64,000 nt of DNA from CAIJXB01 sp964439595 (GCA_964439595.1 CAYTOK010000001.1:167847-231846); one strand, 5' to 3'. Shown: positions 50,365 to 59,993, numbered from the stretch's first letter. Made by a program: numbers and translations. The notes: generated by a model from the letters alone, not told the origin.

Positions 50365-52851
50365 ATGGAAAAGGAATTTTTTTTTACAAGAAAAGATCTT
50401 AAACGGTTGTTTATACGAAAAAAAAAGCTTTATATGCGTTTATTTTTTCTTGGAGCTTTCTTTACTTTAGTAGTAAATTTTTCTTTTCCTCCTCTTTATA
50501 AAGCAAATGCTGTTTTTAAATATGCATCTCAAGAGGGTGGGGAATCAGAGCTTTTACGTTCTTTTTTGCAAAAATCGAGCTTTTCTTTTAAGGAGTCGGG
50601 AGTTCAGTCTATTTTAGAATCTAGGTCTATTTTAAAACGAGTTATAGAAGACTTAGCTTTAAACATAGAAGTAAGAAGGTCTGGTATTTTAAAGTGGGCA
50701 AGCTCCGCTAAAGATCGTCTTTGGACAGAAATAGGTTGGGCTTTACCGGAAAGAGACGTTTTACAGTTTTCTCATGCTTGCTTTGAGGGACCTGTAGCAT
50801 TAGAGGGAGCTATTCGATTTTTAGATAATAGTTCCTTTGAAGTCCTGGACTCTTTAGGTTATGTAGTAGCTAGGGGAGATGTGGGCTCCCAGGTGGAATT
50901 TCAAGATGCGCTATTTACGGTGACAACAGTAAAGAGCCCGGAGCCTTTTCGCCTTTACCGTTTTAGAATTTCTCCGTGGATAGACACTCTAGATAAAGTA
51001 CATTCAGAGCTGAGTATTAAATCTAGTAAAAAAGATAAGAATGTACTCCATTTGCTGTTTGCTCATCCGAAAAAAGAAGTGGCGGCTTCTTTTTTAAATT
51101 ATTTGATGAGTGCTTATCAGGACTATTTGAAAAAAGAAAACGAAGATATTTCTTCTTTGCAAATGGAATATTTAGAAAAAAGGCAAAAAGAACTGCTCCA
51201 AAAATATGAACATTCCCTAGAAGAGCATGTCGCTTTTTTATCTGCTAGCTTAGAATCTACCGGTTTTTTAAGTTTTAAGCAGGAAATAGACCTTTTAGAA
51301 AAGCCTAATGAAGAATATTTAAGTCGATTATATGATGTGGATTTGACTCTGAATCGGCTTTTGCCTAAAGAGGAACAAGAAGGAGTAAGGAGCATCCATC
51401 TTTGTCAGGGAAAAGAGGAGAAAAAATCTTCTTTCCAGGAAATGGAAACCCTTGTTTTGCAAAAAGAAAATGGAAAGAGAAACTTCGATTCGGCTCTAGA
51501 GAGAATTGCTCAAAGACCAACGCAGCAAGAGGTAGATTGTCAGGAATTTGAAGGATTAAGTGTGGAGTCAGCGCAAAAATTGACTAGCCAATATAATCAA
51601 GAGTGGGATTTTTTGCGTATGAAAATAGAGCAACTTACTCATGTACAAAAGCAAATGATGCACCAAGATTTTGAGATAACATCCCTAAGCGGTATTTTGG
51701 ACGATGCAGTTAGTCAGGAAATAATCCAAAAAGCTTCTCGCTTTGCTTTTGAAAAACAAGATAGAGTAAACTATAGCGAAAAGGATGTTGAGAGAATAGA
51801 AAAAGGGATGGAAATACAAAAACAGTTTATATCTCAACATGTTTTGCAGCTTTTAGAAAGTTATAAACTCCGTAGTTCTGTTTTAGAAAGTAAAATAGCT
51901 TCTTTGCAGAAAACCACCGCACATCTTTTGGGAATAGAAAAAAAGCTTATACAAAAGCAGCTAGATTCTCTGCATACAAAAATGCAGTCGTTACCTGAAA
52001 AATGGAAAAGAGAAAGTCAGCTTTTGATGCAAAGGGATCTAAGTCTTGGGGTTGTTGAAGGCTTAACGCAACTTGCTGAATCTAAAAATATTCATCACCA
52101 ACTTTTTCAAGTAGAATCTAAACCTATTGATAGAGCTTTTGTGTCTTATAAAGCCTCTAAAGTGTATTTATTAGGTCAGTGTTTTTTATTTGGTGCGATT
52201 CTTGTATCTATTGCTTTTGGAAGACATTTTTTGCGTTGGCTTCAGAAAGGTACAGCCATTACAGCAGATACGGCTAAGATGTTAGGGGTGACTTTTTGTG
52301 GCTTTTTGGAAAAGGCCGTCTTTTGCACATTACAAGAGGTGAGGGGGGAAGATAAGGAAAGTTTAAGGAGGATTTCTGCTTTTATTAGCTCTCATCATGC
52401 AGAAAAGCAAAGCGTCTGTGTTTCCTTTTTTGGTACATCTCTTTGCCCTCTTGTCTCAAATGTAGGGGCCTTACTTTATTTACGAGGTTTAAAAGTTCTT
52501 GTAGTTGATTGTACACCTCCTTTGCGCCATGGGCAAAATCAGATAGGACTTTACGACTACCTTATGGATAAAGGTTCTGTGACTGCTATGCAAAAAGAGG
52601 GGGTTGATTGGATTGCTCCAGGATCTTATTATGGGGCTTTTGCAGAACTCCTCTGTCGTAAGAGCTTTTTTGCCCTAATTGCTGAAAAAAAACAAAGTTA
52701 TGACATTGTTATACTTTCTATGGAGATAGAGCCTTCTTCTATAGAAGGAAACTCCTTAAAAGAAGTTTCGGATATTTCGGTTGTTTATGGAGAAGATGTC
52801 TTTTATGAAGAGGCTTTTTCTAAAAAGCCTCTAGCAGTGGTTCTTACATAG
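50365..52851 (+). CDS. Wzc-like chain-length determinant with a dead tyrosine-kinase domain
   Basis: An 828-residue protein. It has an N-terminal Wzz domain with a first membrane helix at about residues 25-45, a very long coiled-coil periplasmic part (about 260-580), and a second helix near 605-620. A C-terminal BY-kinase-like domain contains NVGALLYLRGLKVLVVD, but the Walker A loop reads FFGTSLCPLVSN and lacks the GKT/GKS; the Asp-x-Asp after the A' motif reads DCTPP. No tyrosine cluster is present at the C-terminus. It probably still controls chain length or channel assembly with the Wza-like protein. Confidence 0.8.
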   Translation: MEKEFFFTRKDLKRLFIRKKKLYMRLFFLGAFFTLVVNFSFPPLYKANAVFKYASQEGGESELLRSFLQKSSFSFKESGVQSILESRSILKRVIEDLALNIEVRRSGILKWASSAKDRLWTEIGWALPERDVLQFSHACFEGPVALEGAIRFLDNSSFEVLDSLGYVVARGDVGSQVEFQDALFTVTTVKSPEPFRLYRFRISPWIDTLDKVHSELSIKSSKKDKNVLHLLFAHPKKEVAASFLNYLMSAYQDYLKKENEDISSLQMEYLEKRQKELLQKYEHSLEEHVAFLSASLESTGFLSFKQEIDLLEKPNEEYLSRLYDVDLTLNRLLPKEEQEGVRSIHLCQGKEEKKSSFQEMETLVLQKENGKRNFDSALERIAQRPTQQEVDCQEFEGLSVESAQKLTSQYNQEWDFLRMKIEQLTHVQKQMMHQDFEITSLSGILDDAVSQEIIQKASRFAFEKQDRVNYSEKDVERIEKGMEIQKQFISQHVLQLLESYKLRSSVLESKIASLQKTTAHLLGIEKKLIQKQLDSLHTKMQSLPEKWKRESQLLMQRDLSLGVVEGLTQLAESKNIHHQLFQVESKPIDRAFVSYKASKVYLLGQCFLFGAILVSIAFGRHFLRWLQKGTAITADTAKMLGVTFCGFLEKAVFCTLQEVRGEDKESLRRISAFISSHHAEKQSVCVSFFGTSLCPLVSNVGALLYLRGLKVLVVDCTPPLRHGQNQIGLYDYLMDKGSVTAMQKEGVDWIAPGSYYGAFAELLCRKSFFALIAEKKQSYDIVILSMEIEPSSIEGNSLKEVSDISVVYGEDVFYEEAFSKKPLAVVLT

Positions 52852-52951
52852 GTTTAGTGGCTTTTTTAGGAAGTATCGCCAAGAAGCTTTAAAGCTATTT
52901 GGTACTGCTTTTTTGTGAAATAGAATAGTGTGGACTTGCACTAAGACTTAT

Positions 52952-53070
52952 TGATAGAGGGAGGGAAGGCATAGAGCTCATCTTCCCTCTGAACCGTACG
53001 TGTAGTTCTCCCGCAAACGGCTTTTCAGTGAATATATAGGTCGAGGTTCTGCAAGAGAAAACAGCCCGAT
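52952..53070 (-). mobile_element. Group II intron 3' remnant (domains V and VI)
   Basis: On the minus strand a 34-nt domain V-like hairpin occupies 53024-52991: AGCCGTTTGCGGGAGAACTA followed by CACGTACGGTTC, with the AGC triad and the GAGA-like loop. A domain VI-like hairpin follows, GAGGGAAG (52989-52982) pairing CTTCCCTC (52968-52961). The first base pair of domain V is mismatched, suggesting decay. The bases just upstream (about 53025-53070) also look intron-like. No reverse transcriptase gene is found in the window, so only the end of the intron remains. Confidence 0.75.
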
Positions 53071-53525
53071 ATTACAGATGCCCTTTTTACCATAATGCAG
53101 TATCTTATCTTTTTAGTAGTTAACAGTCCTCTTCTTTGAAGGCATGCCCTAAAAGGTGTTTTCAAGCCCTGCAAGAAATTTCCGTCTTAAAGTTATCGAG
53201 ATCTAATTTTTTTCTAGAGATCCAGAAGTTTCTTCTTCAAAACGAGCGCTCATATATAAAAAAACTTGCTAGAAGAAGGGTGTATTGGGCTGCTGCATTG
53301 TTCACATAGATAAACACCGCTTGTTTTTTGGATGAGTCACATCCTCTTCTCGAGGATTTTATCTTTTTATTTTTTATGGTATGGGCTTCTAGAGAAGTTA
53401 AAGAATGATATCTTTTATAAAAAAGTGGGGAGAATTTATTTTTGAGTACATGCGGAGTAATTTTTTGTTGTAAATGCATTGATTTAAAATAAAAATTTTA
53501 GCAATTTATTAATTAGCATTGAAAA
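53071..53525. other. Gene-poor stretch between the intron remnant and the AMP nucleosidase gene
   Basis: An 80-codon minus-strand frame (53237-53479) is the longest here; it has no recognisable family, no clear ribosome binding site and mixed composition, so it is left uncalled. The stretch may be leftover intron or degraded sequence. No RNA gene or terminator was identified. Confidence 0.4.
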
Positions 53526-54362
53526 ATGGGGATTTGTATGTCTAGAGATGAAAATATAAAAAAAAACTACAAAATAGAAGAGGTTGAGCAGTTTAGTCAG
53601 GCTGAAGTTGGGATAGCTACACTTGAACGTTATACAGGAAGTAAGGCCTCCGCGTTTCAACCATATATTTTACTCACTAATTTCCATCAGTATATCCAAG
53701 ATTTTTCTAAAAAACTTAAAGAGCCAATTTATCAGGGTTCTGCTATGTCGGTATGTCACTGCTCTAAGAGAGGTATTACCATTATTAATTACCATTTAGG
53801 ATCTCCTATGGCGGCTTTAATGGTAGACCTTCTTTCTTTTATTAAACCTAAGGCAACTTTGATGCTGGGTCTATGTGGAGGACTGCGCCCCGAGCATTCT
53901 GTTGGGGCTTATTTTGTTCCTGTTGCAGCAATTCGAGAAGAAGGAACCTCTGATGCATATATGCCTCCGCGGTGTCCATCTTTAGCTTCTTTTTTAATCC
54001 AACGTTATGTTTCAGAAGAACTAGAAAGAAAAAAACTCCCTTATTTTCGAGGAGTGATTCACACTACCAATGTCCGGTTTTGGGAATTTAATGCAGGATT
54101 TAAAGAAAAGTTAAAAGAAGAGAGGGCCCAGACAATTGATATGGAGTGTGCTACGCTGTTTACAGTGGGTTTTGCCCGTTATGTTCCTATAGGAGCTTTA
54201 ATGCTTATTTCAGACTTACCTCTTAAGTCTAAGGGAATTAAAATAGAAAGTTTCAATAAAACGATTACAGGGCATGCAGAGATTCATTTAAATTTTGGTA
54301 TTTCTGTTTTACAAAGAATGCAAAAAGATGAAAAGAAGAAGGGACTCACTTATCTGTTTTAG
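53526..54362 (+). CDS. amn: AMP nucleosidase (short, catalytic-domain-only)
   Basis: A 278-residue protein; a second ATG at 53538 is also possible, since the GGGGA between them would serve it. The nucleoside-phosphorylase-like fold is evident: TLMLGLCGGLRPEHSVGAYFVP, DAYMPP, TIDMECATLFTVGFA with the catalytic Glu, and LISDLPL with an Asp. It splits AMP to adenine and ribose-5-phosphate. It lacks the N-terminal regulatory domain of the 484-residue E. coli enzyme. It stands alone downstream of the intron remnant. Confidence 0.85.
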   Translation: MGICMSRDENIKKNYKIEEVEQFSQAEVGIATLERYTGSKASAFQPYILLTNFHQYIQDFSKKLKEPIYQGSAMSVCHCSKRGITIINYHLGSPMAALMVDLLSFIKPKATLMLGLCGGLRPEHSVGAYFVPVAAIREEGTSDAYMPPRCPSLASFLIQRYVSEELERKKLPYFRGVIHTTNVRFWEFNAGFKEKLKEERAQTIDMECATLFTVGFARYVPIGALMLISDLPLKSKGIKIESFNKTITGHAEIHLNFGISVLQRMQKDEKKKGLTYLF

Positions 54363-54523
54363 GAAACGAGTAGTTTTTTTTCTTGGCTTTTTTACAGAGT
54401 AATCTTCTATCTACTTTTAGTATAGTTGTGAGTGATTGAAATTCTTTTAAACCAAACTGCTTTTATCTTACTTTTTATGGGAATTTATGTTATTTTTTTA
54501 TAAAAAATAAGTATAAGGTTCTT

Positions 54524-55504
54524 ATGAGTAGTTTTTGTTGCGTAGGGATTGCAAGTTTGTCTGCAATTTTTGGAAGTGCACCTTTAAATAGTAATACCCA
54601 AGCTTTAATTAGTGATGAAGTGGTTATTTATGAAGGTCGATTTGTGAAATTGATAATTCCGGAGCGTTCTCTTGACCGGGGTTCTGTAAAGGTTGTCGCC
54701 AATTCTAGTGAGGAAAGCTTTTCTAAATGGACGGAAGATGAGGAGCTTGAGTCATTCCAACTGATTCAACGTGTAGTGCAAATCTGGCAGGAAAAAGGGA
54801 TTACAGACTATCTTAGATACGGAAAAGAATCTTCTGAATCTAATTCTGTATTTGGATGGGAAATTGTTCCTTACTCTAAAAATGCCTGGAGCTATTGGCA
54901 ACAATTTAAAGTTTTGTGGCACACTGCTTTTGGAGGGCTTTACTTATCGAGAGCGGAAAGGTTGAAAATTACTGAGGACTTCCAAAAAGACAAAGAATTG
55001 TTTTCAGAGCCACAAATTAGACAAATTAAGTCGATACAAGAAATTGTGAAAGGAAATGATGCTTTTTGTAATAAGCAAGTGATTGATAGACAGGTGGTTT
55101 TTGAAGGAAAAGAGGTGAGGATTCTTTATAATTATGCTCCGATAGTACTAGGTGCAGGTAAGTTACACTTTTTAGTGGTCCCTAAACAGCATAGATCGGG
55201 ATTTTCTGATTTAACTGAAACAGAGTATTTAGAAGCTATGCAACTCTCTCAAAAACTAGTCCATTTCTATGGAAATAAGGGATATCATACAGCCTATCTT
55301 TTTGATAAAACGGGGGCTAGAGCAGGGCAGAGTGTGCCTCACTGGCACGAACATGTTGTATTTACAGCTACAAAGGCTCAAGAATGGTTTGGTAGATTAA
55401 GCATTTTTAAAAATATGCTATTTGGAAGCAGTCCTCTCCCTGAAAAAGAACTGAAAAGCAGAGTCGAGGCGCTAAGAACAGATCTAGCCGAAGCTTTACA
55501 GTGA
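54524..55504 (+). CDS. HIT-superfamily protein with an apparent degenerate duplicate domain
   Basis: A 326-residue protein. The second half (about residues 190-300) is a HIT domain: LHFLVVPKQHRSGFSDL and the triad QSVPHWHEHVVF (H-x-H-x-H). The first half (about 30-140) shows a similar strand/helix order (IIPERSLDRGSVKVVANSSEESFSKWTEDE; FGWEIVPYSKN) but lacks the His triad, so it looks like a decayed copy. The N-terminus is weakly hydrophobic. HIT enzymes hydrolyse or transfer nucleotides. It ends overlapping the PBP2 gene tail-to-tail by 9 bp. Confidence 0.75.
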   Translation: MSSFCCVGIASLSAIFGSAPLNSNTQALISDEVVIYEGRFVKLIIPERSLDRGSVKVVANSSEESFSKWTEDEELESFQLIQRVVQIWQEKGITDYLRYGKESSESNSVFGWEIVPYSKNAWSYWQQFKVLWHTAFGGLYLSRAERLKITEDFQKDKELFSEPQIRQIKSIQEIVKGNDAFCNKQVIDRQVVFEGKEVRILYNYAPIVLGAGKLHFLVVPKQHRSGFSDLTETEYLEAMQLSQKLVHFYGNKGYHTAYLFDKTGARAGQSVPHWHEHVVFTATKAQEWFGRLSIFKNMLFGSSPLPEKELKSRVEALRTDLAEALQ

Positions 55505-58500
55505 TTTTCGGTGTTTTTTTTGTATTTCTCTCCATTTTTTTGTAATTGAAGCAGCAAGGGGGGCCGCTTCTTTTCCTCCTGCCTCGCTGAAGCGAAGATA
55601 GACAATTATCGCTAGCTCAGCGTCTTCTTGCTGCCAGCTGCTCCCCTCTGGAAAGACGAGACCTCCAAACCAAATATGATTGTGAATTTTGGCTTCTGAT
55701 TCTGCATCTATCCACTGTTTATAAAGGATTTCAGCGGTTCCTGTTTTCCCAATCATTTCCCCTTGTAAGCTTAGATAGTCTCGCATGGCCTGGGGGTTTG
55801 TTTTTAGATAGCGAATAATGGAAGGGCGGGCCGTACCTCTTGCTCCTGTAATTACCTTATCCATACCAGAAAGAAGCATATGGCGAATTTCGGGAGGATA
55901 GAAAATAGAGCGAGAAATTTCAGATTCACTTTCTTGGACAAAAGGATCATAAGAACTAGCAAGAGCTTCTGTAAATAGGGGAAAATGAATACCTATAAGG
56001 GAAAGCGATTCCTGAAAGGGAAAAGCCTTTTCCAGGGAAAAGGCAAATGGATCTTCTACGCGGTTTTTCCCAGCGGTGAGTTTTACTACTTTAGGGCGAA
56101 CAATATGCCCCTTGTTTCCAAGGGCAGAAAGCATTTGTGCTGCTTGTAAGGGGGTTCCAATAAGAGAGTGTTGGCCGATAGCAAAAGAATAAAGCCCCGT
56201 CTTGTTATCCGATAAATCGTTTGGAATTGCTCCCGAAATTTCTCCTTGTAGATCAATTCCTGTTTTAGTTCCAAATCCAAAATCTTTAGAAGCTTTTTCA
56301 AGCAGTAGAGGGGAGGCTACATGCTCTGCTGCTAGTATCGAAAAATATAGGTTACTAGATTGTTCAATTGCCTGGAGAAGATCTACTTTGCCGATTCCTC
56401 CGTGACTACTTCTTGGAAGTATTGCTCCTTTATAAAGTCGATGTATAGGCTGTCCATCTACTGTGTATCCTAGAACTTGTTTAGTGCTCCCCCCTTTTCC
56501 TCCAGCTCGAAGGTCATCTATTAGGGTTAGGGGATTTAAATCCTTTAAACTAAGAAAGTTTTCCTTTAGAAATTCATATTTTTCTTTTAAGGCTTCATAA
56601 GCGATAACAAGTTTGAAAACAGAGCCCTGTGGAGTTGATTGTCTGAAGGCTTGCGATCTTCCATATCCAAAGCCTACAAGTGGGTAAAAAGCAGCAGCAA
56701 GGTGTTTTTCTAGTTGAACTCCTTTGGTATTTCGGAGTAATCGATATTTTCCATATAAAGGTCTATCGAGCTCCTCAAAACTTCTAATGGTTTTTAAAAA
56801 TGCTACTGATTCTAGTGTGCTTAATTCTGAGAGCGCCTCTTGCATTTTTTGTATGTGAGTGGTTAAGCCTGGGGTCTCTGTTTTTTCTATGCTAGCTAGG
56901 TAAGGTCTAAGCTCTGGATATTCTTCTAGGCTAATTCGTTGTTTTCCATGGATAATTGCATCTAAAAAAAGGTATTTACAAGCATTCCAAAAAGATTTGA
57001 ATAAGGTTTTTTCTACCTTTTCCAAATATTCCGTATAAGGTTTGGCGTATTTTTTTTGTTTTTTTTCTTCTTTGCGCTTTTGCGCTAAAAACTTTTTTAA
57101 GTATTTTTCTCGCCATTCTTGAAAACCCAGCTGATGGTGGAGTTTTTCCGTTTTTTCTTTTAAGGATCCTTGGATGATATTTAAAGATTGAGAAAGGGCA
57201 AAAAAATCTCTAAGAGATATATGCGCTATTTTTTGCAAAAGGGAGGGAGTCCAAGCGTCTTCGAGAATAAGAAGGCGTAGAATGTCTAGAAGGAGAATTT
57301 TATCGTCATTATAAGGAATAGGGGAAAGAAATGTGTTAATAGTAGCTATACTTTCTTGTAATTCTTCTTTTTGAGAAGCTAATTTTGTTTGTAAAAACTG
57401 TATTGTCTCTGCAGATATTTTTTTTCTACCGGCTACGTGGGCCGGTTCTGGAAATAAGACTTCTATAATTGCATTAGGATCTTTAAAATCCACTTGTTGC
57501 ATAATATGTAAAAAATGGCTTTGTAGGGAATGGGCATTTTTTATGTTATTAACCATTTCTAAGCAGCGCCAAAGAGTACTGCTAGGAGGAAGAATTGTGG
57601 AGAGGAAGTAGTCCCAAGTTAGAGGAATGCTTTCTTCTTCCCAACCTGTTTTAAAGGAATATATTTCTTTAGTTAGTTTTGCTTTTCCTTCAAAAACTTC
57701 TCCTATATGAGCTTCATTTTCCACCCACCTGCGCACGGATTGTTGTTTTTTCGCCTTTAATAGGGGATCTTGAGAGGGGATAAAATCATTCGGATCAAGA
57801 CGGGGGTATGAGGCCAAGGTAAGGACTTCACCTGTTTTAGGATTTAAGGCTACAATGGCCCCTCCTTTTATCCAAGGAACTCCCGGGATTCTTTTACCAT
57901 TTTGGTCTTTAAGGTCTCTAATTTTTTCGTTTTCTGCTAAAAGAGACTCTGCAAATTCTTGAAGCTCTGAAGAAATAGAAAGAAATATCCTTTGGCCGGA
58001 AACTCCTTTTTTAGCTCCTGGTAATATTCGTAAAACATTTCCTTTAGGATCGACTTCCGCTATCTTTTTTCCGTGAATGCCACGTAATAGTTCGTCGTAA
58101 CTTGCTTCTATTCCCGTTTTTCCGACAGAATCGTTAATAGTGTAAGCTTTTTCTTTTAATAAAAGGAGCCGCTTTCTTACGGTAAGAGGGGATTCGTGTC
58201 CTTTAGGAAGAAAGGCAAGCTCCCCATTTTCTCTTTTTTGTATGTATTCTTCCAGTTCTGCAATTTCTTCGGCGATTTGTAGGTATTCAGAAGAGCTAAT
58301 CGCTCCCATATACCCTATGATATCACAAGCTGTTTTCCCTTGAGGATAAATTCTATTGGCATTTTTTATAGCTTCTATTCCTGGCCAGTCTTTTTGTAAC
58401 GCTCGTACGCGGTAGTAAAGATTTTCTTGAATAGATTCTTTGATAATAAAAGGTGTGTGAGGAAAAAGTGTTGCTTTAGCATAGATAGTATCTTCGATTT

Positions 58501-58882
58501 CTTGTGGTTCCATTTGGAGTAATTCAGCAAGTAGATGTGCTAAAGAAGATATGTATGGGCCCCGTATTGGTTCTTTATTTTTTTTCCCCTCCTCATTTAC
58601 AACCCACTTGTGAGAAGGAATTTCTCGAATATCTGCATAACGAACAGCTACGGCATAGTTAATTTTATTTTGAGAAAGAGGGATGTTGAAGCGATCTCGA
58701 ATGGTTGCTCTTTCTACTTTTTCTAGAGTGGTTTTGCGTTGAGGCTTCCTCGCTTCTTGTCTATGGTAATCGCCTTGTGCAAAACCCAAATACCAAGTTC
58801 TTAGTAAGATGAGAAGAAATGCTAGTAGGACTAAGTTTAAAACTCGACTTGCTTTGTGGGGGATATTTAAGTCAGATCGCAT
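55496..58882 (-). CDS. Penicillin-binding protein 2 (class B transpeptidase, chlamydial long form)
   Basis: An 1128-residue protein with an N-terminal membrane helix (residues 12-30). The transpeptidase sites are complete: SVFK (S754-K757), SSN (S842-N844) and KTGTAE (K1046). The N-terminal dimerisation/pedestal domain (GKTGIEASYDELLRGIHG) is present. A helical insert of several hundred residues lies between about residues 390 and 720, so the protein is far longer than E. coli PBP2 (633); Chlamydia PBP2 is also about 1080. It cross-links peptidoglycan in the periplasm. No Shine-Dalgarno is seen before its ATG. Confidence 0.93.
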   Translation of the reverse strand: MRSDLNIPHKASRVLNLVLLAFLLILLRTWYLGFAQGDYHRQEARKPQRKTTLEKVERATIRDRFNIPLSQNKINYAVAVRYADIREIPSHKWVVNEEGKKNKEPIRGPYISSLAHLLAELLQMEPQEIEDTIYAKATLFPHTPFIIKESIQENLYYRVRALQKDWPGIEAIKNANRIYPQGKTACDIIGYMGAISSSEYLQIAEEIAELEEYIQKRENGELAFLPKGHESPLTVRKRLLLLKEKAYTINDSVGKTGIEASYDELLRGIHGKKIAEVDPKGNVLRILPGAKKGVSGQRIFLSISSELQEFAESLLAENEKIRDLKDQNGKRIPGVPWIKGGAIVALNPKTGEVLTLASYPRLDPNDFIPSQDPLLKAKKQQSVRRWVENEAHIGEVFEGKAKLTKEIYSFKTGWEEESIPLTWDYFLSTILPPSSTLWRCLEMVNNIKNAHSLQSHFLHIMQQVDFKDPNAIIEVLFPEPAHVAGRKKISAETIQFLQTKLASQKEELQESIATINTFLSPIPYNDDKILLLDILRLLILEDAWTPSLLQKIAHISLRDFFALSQSLNIIQGSLKEKTEKLHHQLGFQEWREKYLKKFLAQKRKEEKKQKKYAKPYTEYLEKVEKTLFKSFWNACKYLFLDAIIHGKQRISLEEYPELRPYLASIEKTETPGLTTHIQKMQEALSELSTLESVAFLKTIRSFEELDRPLYGKYRLLRNTKGVQLEKHLAAAFYPLVGFGYGRSQAFRQSTPQGSVFKLVIAYEALKEKYEFLKENFLSLKDLNPLTLIDDLRAGGKGGSTKQVLGYTVDGQPIHRLYKGAILPRSSHGGIGKVDLLQAIEQSSNLYFSILAAEHVASPLLLEKASKDFGFGTKTGIDLQGEISGAIPNDLSDNKTGLYSFAIGQHSLIGTPLQAAQMLSALGNKGHIVRPKVVKLTAGKNRVEDPFAFSLEKAFPFQESLSLIGIHFPLFTEALASSYDPFVQESESEISRSIFYPPEIRHMLLSGMDKVITGARGTARPSIIRYLKTNPQAMRDYLSLQGEMIGKTGTAEILYKQWIDAESEAKIHNHIWFGGLVFPEGSSWQQEDAELAIIVYLRFSEAGGKEAAPLAASITKKWREIQKKHRKSL

Positions 58883-59001
58883 AGATTATTTACGGTGGTT
58901 GTCCATGCTTTTAAGGTTAAGGGGAAAGGTGCTTATTTTCCAGAAAAAAGAATGGGCAAAAAGGTTAAAATAGGTAAAAAATAACTTTTTTTCGATTTTT
59001 C

Positions 59002-59030
59002 TTGGGAAAAAATTGGTAATTTAGTATAAA
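59002..59030 (+). promoter_or_regulatory. Predicted promoter of tRNA-Gly
   Basis: TTGGGA (59002-59007), a 17-bp spacer and TATAAA (59025-59030) stand 16 bp before the first tRNA base. Good spacing and box match; not experimentally shown. Confidence 0.65.
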
Positions 59031-59045
59031 TCTTGGGTAATGTAA

Positions 59046-59116
59046 GCGCCTGTAGTTCAATGGTAGAACCGTAGCCTTCCAAGCTACTCGCGTCAGTTCG
59101 ATTCTGACCAGGCGCT
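59046..59116 (+). tRNA. tRNA-Gly (UCC anticodon)
   Basis: A 71-nt cloverleaf: acceptor GCGCCTG/CAGGCGC, D-arm with TAGTTCAATGGTAGAAC, anticodon loop CTTCCAA (UCC), and T-arm CAGTTCGATTCTGA. The discriminator is U as expected for glycine; CCA is not encoded. It lies between the PBP2 and rpsB genes, where Chlamydiaceae have ompA. Confidence 0.96.
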
Positions 59117-59213
59117 TTTTCTTTTTGTTATAAACCATCAATATCAACCAAGACCGAAATCTCCTCAATAAATTAATGGGGGAGATGCCGTCGTCAAAAT
59201 AAAGGGACAAGGC

Positions 59214-59990
59214 TTGGCTACTCAATATACTGAAGTTACCGTTAAAGACCTGTTAGAAGCTGGTGCGCATTTCGGCCACCAAAAACACCGTTGGAATCCA
59301 AAAATGAAGAGATTCGTTTTTGAAGAGCGCAACGGCATTTACATCATTGACCTTGCAAAAACCATGCAGCAAATTCGTAATGCGATGGACGTTGTGAGAG
59401 ATCTTGTTGGGAAAAGAAAGTCTATTCTTTTTGTTGGAACTAAAAAGCAAGCTAAGATCGTTCTTAAAGAGTGCGCTGAAGAGTGTGGCGAGTTCTACAT
59501 GTGTGAAAGATGGCTTGGAGGAACTCTAACAAATCTTTCAACTATTCGTCAGTCAGTTAAAACTTTAGAGAGAATTGAAAAGAAAATTGCATCTGGTGGA
59601 GAAGGTCTGACAAAAAAAGAGATGTCTATGCTTGCTAAAGAGCAAGTTAAATTAGACAAAAACTTGTCTGGTATTCGCGCTATGAGAAAGCTGCCTGGGC
59701 TTATTGTAGTTGTAGATCCTAGCTCAGAGCACATCGCTGTGGCAGAAGCTAGAAAATTGGGTATCCCTGTTATGGCTCTTGTAGATACAAACTGTGATCC
59801 TGATCCTATTGATTATGTTATAGCTTGTAACGATGATGCCCTAAAGAGCATTAAACTTATTCTTCAATCGTTAACTCACGCGATTTTAGAGAAAAAAAGT
59901 GATTTACGCGTTTCAGTAAGTAAAGGTGATGCGCAAGAATCTGACGATAGTGGACAAGAAGATCAAGAAATTGCAGAAGCTAAGGAGTAA
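59214..59990 (+). CDS. rpsB: 30S ribosomal protein S2
   Basis: A 258-residue protein. The conserved start region ATQYTEVTVKDLLEAGAHFGHQKHRWNPKMKRFVF and the later FYMCERWLGGTLTN and PGLIVVVDPS segments are typical. The start is TTG at 59214: no ATG exists in frame after the stop at 59169, and GGGA lies about six bases upstream. It begins the rpsB-tsf-pyrH-frr operon. Confidence 0.98.
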   Translation: MATQYTEVTVKDLLEAGAHFGHQKHRWNPKMKRFVFEERNGIYIIDLAKTMQQIRNAMDVVRDLVGKRKSILFVGTKKQAKIVLKECAEECGEFYMCERWLGGTLTNLSTIRQSVKTLERIEKKIASGGEGLTKKEMSMLAKEQVKLDKNLSGIRAMRKLPGLIVVVDPSSEHIAVAEARKLGIPVMALVDTNCDPDPIDYVIACNDDALKSIKLILQSLTHAILEKKSDLRVSVSKGDAQESDDSGQEDQEIAEAKE

Positions 59991-59993
59991 GTT

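Noticed and set aside
53237..53479. Minus-strand 80-codon frame next to the group II intron remnant
   Set aside because: No motif of an intron-encoded protein (no YADD, no maturase X domain), no ribosome binding site.
58965..59225. Minus-strand 86-codon frame
   Set aside because: It runs through the tRNA-Gly gene and its promoter.
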